Below are positions 6,805-12,129 of a stretch of 12,129 bases of DNA, piece after piece (position 1 is the first letter of the stretch; every line of letters begins with the position of its first letter). Source of the stretch: an uncultured Burkholderiales bacterium (lineage in GTDB: Bacteria; Pseudomonadota; Gammaproteobacteria; Burkholderiales; Burkholderiaceae_C); assembly GCA_903871865.1 (NCBI GenBank), contig CAIQIL010000629.1, positions 1 to 12,129 on the forward strand, read 5' to 3'. The notes under the pieces were generated by a model, which ran no database searches, was not told the DNA's origin, and saw nothing but the letters and a program-made list of their open reading frames with translations. The translations under genes were made by a program, and so were the position numbers.

Positions 6805-7722
6805 TCAGTGGCTGCGGATCATCGTGCCGTAAGCGGCCTCGGTGAGGATCTCCAGCAGCATGGCGTGCGGCACTCGGCCGTCCACGATGTGCACGGCATT
6901 CACGCCGCTCTTGGCCGCGTCCAACGCACCGGCGATCTTGGGCAGCATGCCGCCGCTGATGGTGCCATCGGCGATCAGCTCATCGATGCGGCGGGCCGTC
7001 AGGTCGGTCAGCAGGTTGCCTTCCTTGTCGAGCACGCCCTTGATGTTGGTCAGCAGCATGAGCTTCTCGGCCTTGAGGATCTCGGCCAGCTTCGACGCCA
7101 CCAGGTCGGCGTTGATGTTGTAGCTCTCGTTGTGCTCACCGAAGCCGATGGGGCTGATGACGGGGATGAACTGGTCGTCCTGCAGCGCCTTGACCACGCT
7201 GGGGTCGATGGCCTCGATCTCGCCGACCGAGCCCACGTCGTGCTCCTTGGCCGGGTCTTCCAGGTCCACCAGCTTGAGCTTGCGGGCGCGGATCATGCCG
7301 CCATCGCGGCCGGTCAGGCCCACGGCCTTGCCGCCGGCGGCGTTGATCAGGCCGACGATGTCTTGCTGCACCTCACCGGCCAGCACCCACTCCACCACTT
7401 CCATGGTTTCTTCGTCGGTGACGCGCATGCCCTGGATGAACTGGCCCTTCTTGCCGATCTTGTTGAGCGCGGCGTCGATCTGCGGGCCACCGCCGTGCAC
7501 CACCACCGGGTTGAGGCCGACCAGCTTGAGCAGCACCACGTCTTCGGCGAAGTCCGCCTGCAGTTCCGGGTCGGTCATGGCGTTGCCGCCGTACTTGATG
7601 ACGATGGTCTTGCCGTGGAACTTGCGGATGTAGGGCAGCGCCTGCGCCAGGATTTCGGCCTTGTCGCGCGGGGCGATGTGGGCGACGAGGTCGGTGGCGG
7701 CCGCGGGGTCGGTGTGGGGCAT
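6805..7722 (-). CDS. argB: acetylglutamate kinase
   Basis: Phosphorylates N-acetyl-L-glutamate with ATP, the second step of arginine synthesis, in the cytoplasm. The 305 residues carry the family motifs: VIKYGGNAM at 41-49 (phosphate-binding Lys43), [10 protein letters not shown] at 74-83, [12 protein letters not shown] at 135-146, [12 protein letters not shown] at 202-213, [10 protein letters not shown] at 223-232 and [14 protein letters not shown] at 257-270. The N-terminal helix (about 10-36, with [12 protein letters not shown]) and the C-terminal GTMI are the features that separate the hexameric, arginine-inhibited enzymes from the shorter, insensitive E. coli type, so feedback inhibition by arginine is likely. 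The ATG at 7722 has no clear Shine-Dalgarno sequence. It is the first gene of the argB-HAD-slmA run and is divergent from the copper module. Confidence 0.97.
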   Translation of the reverse strand: MPHTDPAAATDLVAHIAPRDKAEILAQALPYIRKFHGKTIVIKYGGNAMTDPELQADFAEDVVLLKLVGLNPVVVHGGGPQIDAALNKIGKKGQFIQGMRVTDEETMEVVEWVLAGEVQQDIVGLINAAGGKAVGLTGRDGGMIRARKLKLVDLEDPAKEHDVGSVGEIEAIDPSVVKALQDDQFIPVISPIGFGEHNESYNINADLVASKLAEILKAEKLMLLTNIKGVLDKEGNLLTDLTARRIDELIADGTISGGMLPKIAGALDAAKSGVNAVHIVDGRVPHAMLLEILTEAAYGTMIRSH

Positions 7723-7755
7723 GGCTGTCGGCAGGCAGGGTTGGTCGAAGCCCCC

Positions 7756-7761
7756 ATTCTA
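7756..7761 (-). promoter_or_regulatory. possible -10 hexamer of the argB promoter
   Basis: The minus strand reads TAGAAT, preceded by a short T-run, in an otherwise very GC-rich spacer, 33 bases upstream of the argB ATG. It is the only AT-rich block in the 123-base divergent region besides the copper-side hexamer. No good -35 sits at the right spacing (ATGACA is 23 bases away), so the call is tentative. Confidence 0.4.
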
Positions 7762-7833
7762 AAAGCCTGCGCGGCGCGTGCCGATGTCATTGCGCTGCGC
7801 GCGTTTGTCGCCGCACGGTCATGTGGCTTTGGC

Positions 7834-7839
7834 TACACT
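7834..7839 (+). promoter_or_regulatory. possible -10 hexamer of the copper module promoter
   Basis: TACACT lies 6 bases before the ATG at 7846. Initiation 7 bases downstream of the hexamer would start the mRNA exactly at the start codon, giving a leaderless transcript, and no Shine-Dalgarno sequence is present at usable distance. No -35 element or recognisable CueR or CusR operator is seen in the 122 bases between the divergent genes. Confidence 0.4.
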
Positions 7840-7845
7840 GGGGCC

Positions 7846-8349
7846 ATGCGTCATGCTGCGCCTGCCCGTTCAACCGCTGCGTCCATGCCCCTTGCAGGGT
7901 GGCGTGCGGTTGTGCTGTGCCTGATGGTCGCGCTGCTGCCCGTGCGCAGCTGGGCGTGGGCCGGCATGGCCGTGCAGACCGCGGTGGCGTCTGTGGCCGA
8001 GGCGGGCGCTGAAACGCGTGCGCCCACGCAGACACAGACGCAGACACAGACACAGACCGTCCGGGCAGACGCCACGCCGCCCTGCCACGCGCACGCCGAG
8101 GCGCCATCTGACGCAGTGACGTCGTCAGCAGCCACCTCCGCCCAGGCGCCGGCCGACGGCGATTCGGCCACCCACACGCCACACCACGGCTGCAGCTTGT
8201 GCGACCTTTGCCACGCTGGCGTGCTGCCACCGCCGATGTGGCTTTGGTCGGGCACCTCTGCGCCACAAGGCAACGCTCCAGGCTGGACCCCTGCCAGCGA
8301 CACCGGCCGCCAAGGCACCGACGGCCTGTTCAGACCCCCTCGGGCCTGA
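7846..8349 (+). CDS. exported Cys/His-rich protein, DUF2946/CopL-like
   Basis: A 167-residue predicted exported protein, first gene of the copper module. A hydrophobic segment at residues 21-39, ending in SWAWAG, acts as signal peptide or anchor. Candidate metal ligands are C80-H81-A-H83 and the cluster H110, H113, H114, C116, C119, C122, H123 (a CxxCxxCH pattern). Small proteins of the DUF2946/CopL type with a similar Cys/His motif are found beside copper-resistance genes, and copper binding or sensing outside the cytoplasm is the likely role, but this is inference. Residues 61-71 are an uninterrupted Thr-Gln repeat of low complexity. The ATG at 7846 is placed directly after a TACACT hexamer; M14 is an alternative start and would leave a more usual signal peptide. 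Overlapping frames here are also open but lack any of these motifs. Confidence 0.7.
   Translation: MRHAAPARSTAASMPLAGWRAVVLCLMVALLPVRSWAWAGMAVQTAVASVAEAGAETRAPTQTQTQTQTQTVRADATPPCHAHAEAPSDAVTSSAATSAQAPADGDSATHTPHHGCSLCDLCHAGVLPPPMWLWSGTSAPQGNAPGWTPASDTGRQGTDGLFRPPRA
8026..8058 (+). repeat. hexanucleotide microsatellite encoding (Thr-Gln)5-Thr
   Basis: Five consecutive ACR-CAG hexamers (ACA or ACG followed by CAG) plus a final ACC, inside the Cys/His-rich exported protein. The unit length of six keeps the frame, so slippage would change linker length rather than switch the gene off. Confidence 0.85.
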
Positions 8350-8495
8350 AGACACCACCGCGACGACGCCCGGCCCATGCCCCGGCGCCATCGCTGCCAT
8401 GCGCAGGCCCCGCAGTGCCCCCGACCCTCGGTCGACCCCCTGCCGCGCCCTCGCTCCCGCCACGTGATGTCGCCGCCCGATGCGGCCCACCCGCC
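8350..8495 (+). other. GC-rich intergenic gap between the CopL-like and TolC-like genes
   Basis: These 146 bases contain no recognisable gene, promoter hexamer or hairpin followed by a T-tract. The TolC reading frame stays open upstream through this gap and into the preceding gene, but that extension is Arg/Pro-rich and lacks conserved features, so it is treated as non-coding. Confidence 0.5.
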
Positions 8496-9974
8496 ATGAC
8501 CCACCGCTCCTTACCCTTCCTGTGGGGCGGCGTGCTGCTGGGGCTGAGCGCCTGCTCCGCCCTCACCCCGCCCGCCGACCACCCCGCCGAACAGGCCCTG
8601 CGCGATCGCCTGACCGCTGCTGCGGCCTCGCCAAGCGCACAGCCATCGCCCTCTGCCGCCGCCACAGGCCCCGGCCTGCAACTGCCCTGGCCCACGGCGA
8701 CCCCGTCCGATCGGTCTGACGCCGACACGGCACCACCGCCCGTGCCCGAAGGCCCGCTCTCGCAAGACCAGGCCGTGCGCCTGTCGCTGCAGCGCAGCCC
8801 CGCCTTGCGCGCCTTGCTGGCACAAAGCCAGGCCCAGGAGGCCCGCACCCGCGCCGCCGCCCGGCCCGGGCTGTTGGGCCTCTCGCTGGAGCGCCTGCGC
8901 CAGGGCGACGAGGTGGAGCTCAGCCGCACCGTCACCCTCAGCCTGCTCGACCTGCTGACCTGGCCCCTGCGCGACGCCGCCGCCACCCGCCGCATCGAAG
9001 CCGAGCAATGGCAGCTGGCCCGCCAGGTGCTGGCCCAGGTGCAAAGCGTGCGCGTGCAGTGGGTCCATGCGGTCGCCGCTGCGCAGCGCGTGCGCTACCT
9101 CGGCGACGTGCAGAGCGCCGCGGCCACGGCCGGTGAACTGGCCCGCCGCATGCAGGCCGCCGGCCACTTCAGCCTGGCCCAGGCCAGCGTGCACCAGGCC
9201 ACCGAAGTCGAAGCCCGCCTCGCCCACACCCAGGCCCGCCGCCAGGCCCTGGCCCAGCGCGAAGCCCTGGTGCGCATGCTGGGCCTGCAAGGCGAGGAAG
9301 CCCGGCGCCTGACCTTGCCCGCGCGGCTGCCCGAGGTGCCCGCCGAGGCCAGCGCCTGGACGGCCGACAGCGTCTCCAAGGCCGCCAGCCAGCGCCACCT
9401 GGACCTGCGCCTGGCCGAAGCCCGCTGGCAGGCCACGCGGCGCAGCGCCACGGCCGGCGCCAGCCAGAGCGTCATCGACCTCGAAACCGGCTGGCAACGC
9501 CACGCCACCACCGGCCAACCCGTGCAACGCGGGCCCGAGTTGGGCATCCGCCTGGTGTCCATCGATTTCGGCGTGGCCCGCCGCCAGGCGGCTGCGCTCG
9601 ACGAACAGGCCGCCCTGGCCCAGTGGCAACAAACCACGCTGGCGGCCGAATCCAGCCTGCGCGAACGCCTGGCCGACCAGCAAGCCACGCTGGACACCGC
9701 CCAGCAAGCCGCACGCGTGCTCGGCCCCGTGCGCCAGCGCCTGCTGGGCGAACGGCTCAAGCAGTACAACGGCATGCTGATCGGGCCCTTCGACGTGCTC
9801 AACGAAGCGCGCCTGCACACCGGCGCGGTGCTCACGGCCCTCGATGCCCAGCGTGATTTCTGGCTGGCCGATGCGGCCCTGCAAGCCGCCATCGATGGCA
9901 TCGACATGGCCCCTGCCGCCATGCCCACCGCCCCCACCGGCAACGTTGCCGCCACCCCGCAAGCGAGCCACTGA
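8496..9974 (+). CDS. TolC-family outer-membrane efflux lipoprotein
   Basis: A 492-residue outer-membrane channel protein of the TolC/CusC family, in which trimers form a beta-barrel and a long periplasmic alpha-barrel. The N-terminus is a lipoprotein signal with lipobox LSAC at 17-20, so C20 is the likely lipidated residue. Residues 22-85 are a Pro/Ala/Ser-rich linker. From residue 87 (LSQDQAVRLSLQRSPALRAL) to about 460 the sequence has the long amphipathic helices, Ala/Gln/Arg-rich and coiled-coil-like, expected of the family, in two similar halves; the second ends in LKQYNGMLIGPFDVLNEA, the conserved closing helix region. The ATG at 8496 is chosen because the signal peptide begins there; no Shine-Dalgarno sequence is obvious. 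The stop lies 1 base before the oxidase start, so the pair is probably cotranslated. No RND pump or adaptor gene accompanies it. Confidence 0.88.
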   Translation: MTHRSLPFLWGGVLLGLSACSALTPPADHPAEQALRDRLTAAAASPSAQPSPSAAATGPGLQLPWPTATPSDRSDADTAPPPVPEGPLSQDQAVRLSLQRSPALRALLAQSQAQEARTRAAARPGLLGLSLERLRQGDEVELSRTVTLSLLDLLTWPLRDAAATRRIEAEQWQLARQVLAQVQSVRVQWVHAVAAAQRVRYLGDVQSAAATAGELARRMQAAGHFSLAQASVHQATEVEARLAHTQARRQALAQREALVRMLGLQGEEARRLTLPARLPEVPAEASAWTADSVSKAASQRHLDLRLAEARWQATRRSATAGASQSVIDLETGWQRHATTGQPVQRGPELGIRLVSIDFGVARRQAAALDEQAALAQWQQTTLAAESSLRERLADQQATLDTAQQAARVLGPVRQRLLGERLKQYNGMLIGPFDVLNEARLHTGAVLTALDAQRDFWLADAALQAAIDGIDMAPAAMPTAPTGNVAATPQASH

Positions 9975-9975
9975 C

Positions 9976-11448
9976 ATGACCTCCCGCCGACACTTCCTCA
10001 GCGGCGCCTTCGGTGGCGCTGCCCTCACCGCGGCCACCGTGGCCACGGCCGCCAGCGCAGAACGCGTGCGCCGCACCAGCCTGCTGGGCCTGCCCGAACC
10101 CGTCGAACAAAGCCGCGCCGACACACAAGCGCCGCTGTCGCCACCCAATGGCCGCCCCTACCGCCCCGTGCTCACCCTCCATGGCTGGACCCTGCCCTGG
10201 CGCATGAAAGATGGCGTCAAGGAGTTCCACCTCGTCGCCGAACCCGTGCTGCGCGAGATCGCACCCGGCATGACCGCGCGCCTGTGGGGCTACAACGGCC
10301 AGAGCCCCGGCCCCACCATCGAGGTGGTCGAGGGCGACCGCGTGCGCATCTTCGTGAGCAACAAGCTGCCCGAAGTCACCACCGTGCACTGGCATGGCCA
10401 GCGCCTGCCCAACGGCATGGACGGCGTCTCCGGTCTCACACAGCCGCCCATCCAGCCGGGTGAAACCTGGGTGTACGAGTTCACCGCGCGCCGCCCAGGC
10501 ACCTTCATGTACCACCCGCATGCCGACGAGATGGTGCAGATGGCCATGGGCCTGATGGGCTTCTGGGTCACCCACCCCAAGACACGCCACCCCCTCATCA
10601 GCGAGGTCGACCGCGACATCTGCTTCCTGCTCAATGCCTACGACATCGAGCCCGGCGCCAGCAGCCCGAAGGTCAACACCATGCTGGACTTCAACCTCTG
10701 GACCTGGAACAGCCGCGCCTTCCCTGGCATCGACAGCATCCACGTGCGCCAGGGCGACCGCGTGCGCCTGCGCATCGGCAACCTGACCATGACCAACCAC
10801 CCCATGCACATCCACGGGCACGAGTTCGAGGTCACGGGCACGGACGGCGGCCCGGTGCCGAAAACCGCGCGCTGGCCCGAGGTCACCACCGACATCGGCG
10901 TGGGCCAGATGCGCCAGATCGAGTTCATCGCCGACGAGGTGGGCGACTGGGCCTTCCACTGCCACAAGAGCCACCACACCATGAACGCCATGGGCCACGG
11001 CGTGCCCAGCCTGATCGGCGTCAAGCAGGACGACCTCGCCCGGCAGATCAACCAACTGGTGCCCGGCTACATGGCCATGGGCGAAACCGGCATGCACCAG
11101 ATGGCCGAGATGGAGATGGAATTGCCGGACAACACCCTGCCCATGATGACCGGCGCCGGCCCGTTCGGCGCCATCGGCATGGGCGGCATGTTCTCCACCA
11201 TCAAGGTGCGCCAAGACCAGCCCCCGGCCCACCACCCCGACGGCCACCGCGACCCGGGCTGGTTCCGTCATCCGCCCGGCACGCTGGCGCGTTTGTGGCA
11301 AGGTGAAGGATCGTCAGCACCCCAGGCCTTGCCCGATGCCCCGACCGCGCCGATGTCACCGAACTTGCCCCATCCCACAGAGGCAGCCCCATCGCCGGTC
11401 GAACTGACCGTGCGCAAGCCAGCAGGCCACAGCGGCCATGGGCACTGA
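9976..11448 (+). CDS. Tat-exported multicopper oxidase, probable two-domain type
   Basis: A 490-residue periplasmic copper oxidase, probably oxidising Cu(I) as in copper-resistance systems. The N-terminus has a twin-arginine motif, SRRHFLSG (3-10), with cleavage near ATAASA. All four copper-binding motifs are present: HWHG at 138-141, HPH at 180-182, HPMHIHGH at 275-282, and HCHKSHHTMNAM at 328-339 with type-1 ligands C329, H334 and axial M339. Only 92 residues separate the second and third motifs, where three-domain enzymes such as CueO have roughly 300, so a middle domain is missing. The first domain lacks the type-1 Cys, which fits a two-domain enzyme with its blue copper in domain 2. The tail (364-490) is Met-rich at 366-405 and His-rich at 419-424 and 484-490, likely a copper-sequestering region. 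Translation probably restarts from the TolC stop 1 base upstream. Substrate is inferred from context. Confidence 0.93.
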   Translation: MTSRRHFLSGAFGGAALTAATVATAASAERVRRTSLLGLPEPVEQSRADTQAPLSPPNGRPYRPVLTLHGWTLPWRMKDGVKEFHLVAEPVLREIAPGMTARLWGYNGQSPGPTIEVVEGDRVRIFVSNKLPEVTTVHWHGQRLPNGMDGVSGLTQPPIQPGETWVYEFTARRPGTFMYHPHADEMVQMAMGLMGFWVTHPKTRHPLISEVDRDICFLLNAYDIEPGASSPKVNTMLDFNLWTWNSRAFPGIDSIHVRQGDRVRLRIGNLTMTNHPMHIHGHEFEVTGTDGGPVPKTARWPEVTTDIGVGQMRQIEFIADEVGDWAFHCHKSHHTMNAMGHGVPSLIGVKQDDLARQINQLVPGYMAMGETGMHQMAEMEMELPDNTLPMMTGAGPFGAIGMGGMFSTIKVRQDQPPAHHPDGHRDPGWFRHPPGTLARLWQGEGSSAPQALPDAPTAPMSPNLPHPTEAAPSPVELTVRKPAGHSGHGH

Positions 11449-11474
11449 CACCTCACACGCCAAGGAAACCCACC

Positions 11475-11786
11475 ATGTCACGCATCCGCCACATCGCCAC
11501 CCTGACTGCCACCCTGGCCGCCACCGCCCTGCTCAGCCTCGCTGCGCACGCGCCTGCCCACGCCCAAACGGTCGAGGGCGAGGTCAAGCGCATCGACCCC
11601 GACAGCGGCAAAGTCACGCTCAAGCACGGCGAGATCAAGAACCTGGACATGCCCGCCATGCAGATGTCTTTCCGCGTGGCCGACCCCGCCTGGCTGAAAA
11701 CGCTGCAGGTGGGCGACAAGGTCAAGTTCGATGCGGCCAAGGTCAACGGCCAGTTCACCATCACGGCCATCACCGTGGCGAAGTGA
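11475..11786 (+). CDS. CusF-type periplasmic copper-binding protein
   Basis: A 103-residue protein with a signal peptide (1-30, cleavage after AHA) and a small beta-barrel domain of the CusF/CusF-CusB C-terminal family. CusF carries Cu(I) or Ag(I) in the periplasm. The ligand motif is visible as H51 with M62 and M64 in DMPAMQMSF. The position equivalent to the cation-pi Trp44 of E. coli CusF is Met59 here, a substitution common in other family members but expected to alter the site. The start at 11475 is supported by AAGGA about 8 bases upstream. It follows the oxidase stop by 26 bases and closes the module. In Cus systems the partner is the CusCBA pump, which is absent here, so the oxidase is the more likely partner (inference). 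Confidence 0.92.
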   Translation: MSRIRHIATLTATLAATALLSLAAHAPAHAQTVEGEVKRIDPDSGKVTLKHGEIKNLDMPAMQMSFRVADPAWLKTLQVGDKVKFDAAKVNGQFTITAITVAK

Positions 11787-11789
11787 CCC

Positions 11790-12129
11790 TCAGACCACCC
11801 AGAGCAGGAAGCCCGTCATCGTGAGGTAGCGAGCGAACTTGCCCACCGCCATGTAGGCCACGCAGGGCAAAAAGGGCAGGCGCAGCCAGCCGGCTACGGC
11901 GCACAGCGGGTCGCCCACGCCGGGTAGCCAGCTCAGCATGCAGGCTTTGGGGCCTAGGGTGTGCAGCCAGCGCAGGGCACGTGCTTCGTGGCCCGTGGTT
12001 TCGCGGTGGCGCAGTTTGTCGCTCACTTTGTGTATGCCGTTACCCATCAACCAGCTGATGGCGCCGCCCACGGTGTTGCCAGCGGTGGCCACCAACATTA
12101 CAGGCCAAAACAATTCGGGGTTGAGTTTG
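11790..12129 (-). CDS. YqaA/DedA-related membrane protein (5' end cut by window edge)
   Basis: Partial gene, about 113 C-terminal residues, reading from the right edge to a TGA at 11790. It resembles the YqaA family of small inner-membrane proteins, distantly related to DedA proteins, whose role is unclear. Diagnostic segments are ATAGNTVGGAISWLMG, MLSWLPGVGDPLCAVAGWLRL and MAVGKFARYLTM, separated by hydrophobic stretches that would form membrane helices. The frame remains open to the edge (in-frame residues KLNPEL precede the TTG at 12113), so the true start is outside and the TTG is not the start. It is convergent with the CusF gene, with only 3 bases between the two stop codons and no terminator. 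Confidence 0.85.
   Translation of the reverse strand, partial: KLNPELFWPVMLVATAGNTVGGAISWLMGNGIHKVSDKLRHRETTGHEARALRWLHTLGPKACMLSWLPGVGDPLCAVAGWLRLPFLPCVAYMAVGKFARYLTMTGFLLWVV

Noticed and set aside
6070..7845. A long plus-strand open frame running through the HAD and argB genes into the CopL-like gene
   Set aside because: Only the part from 7846 has a signal sequence and metal motifs. The rest is antisense to two well-supported genes.
7821..8012. A 63-codon Cys-rich open frame overlapping the start of the CopL-like gene
   Set aside because: Tempting as a metallothionein-like peptide, but it has no ribosome-binding site, its start lies in the promoter region, and its Cys codons arise from TGC in the overlapping frame.
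7821..8247. 12-base repeat ATGTGGCTTTGG at 7821 and 8236
   Set aside because: Several 12-base matches are expected by chance in a window this size; one copy is in a promoter region and the other encodes part of a protein, so no shared role is evident.
8511..10148. A 545-codon open frame on the minus strand opposite the TolC-like gene
   Set aside because: It is the antisense shadow of a GC-rich gene: Gly/Ala/His-rich with no recognisable domain, while the plus strand has a lipobox and clear TolC-family features.
9832..11301. A 489-codon open frame antisense to the multicopper oxidase
   Set aside because: The plus strand carries all copper motifs and a Tat signal; the antisense product is His/Val/Ala repeats that mirror those codons.
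1..12129. CRISPR arrays, tRNA or rRNA genes, insertion sequences, att sites, origins, toxin-antitoxin pairs
   Set aside because: None seen on reading both strands: no regularly spaced repeats, no transposase-like or integrase-like protein, no tRNA-like cloverleaf with TTCGA.

Overview
The window is a gene-dense, high-GC stretch of chromosome that most resembles a betaproteobacterium of the order Burkholderiales. Three things point there: the gene order argB, pyrimidine 5'-nucleotidase, slmA; a PEP-CTERM sorted protein; and an intergenic palindromic element between argB and its neighbour of a kind I associate with Comamonadaceae and relatives. I cannot place it to genus from sequence reading alone. 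I see no rRNA, tRNA, CRISPR array, insertion sequence or phage gene.

Left part, minus strand (1-7722). Reading leftward from 7722 the genes are: argB (arginine synthesis); a HAD-type pyrimidine 5'-nucleotidase; an SlmA-type TetR-family nucleoid-occlusion regulator; a small PEP-CTERM surface protein; a large secreted UshA-type 5'-nucleotidase; a secreted TPR plus trypsin-like protein that lacks the catalytic His and Ser; a DUF815 AAA-type ATPase; and a MutT-like NUDIX hydrolase that runs off the left edge. Three neighbouring pairs overlap by exactly 4 bases (HAD/slmA, secreted nucleotidase/TPR protein, DUF815/NUDIX), which suggests translational coupling.

Right part, plus strand (7846-11786). 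Divergent from argB is a compact four-gene copper-handling module: a small exported Cys/His-rich protein (DUF2946/CopL-like), a TolC-family outer-membrane lipoprotein, a Tat-exported multicopper oxidase and a CusF-type periplasmic copper-binding protein. Spacing between the motifs indicates that the oxidase has two cupredoxin domains rather than three. No RND pump, membrane-fusion protein or P-type ATPase is present, although the module is bounded on both sides by genes on the opposite strand. It ends 3 bases from the convergent, partial yqaA-type membrane protein gene at the right edge.

The points most worth following up are (i) the coupled secreted nucleotidase and TPR/pseudoprotease pair, whose second member carries two His-rich stretches, and (ii) the copper module with its two-domain oxidase and pump-less outer-membrane factor. 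Smaller curiosities are a 12-base tandem duplication that doubles a stop codon, and two likely leaderless transcripts that share the same -10 hexamer.
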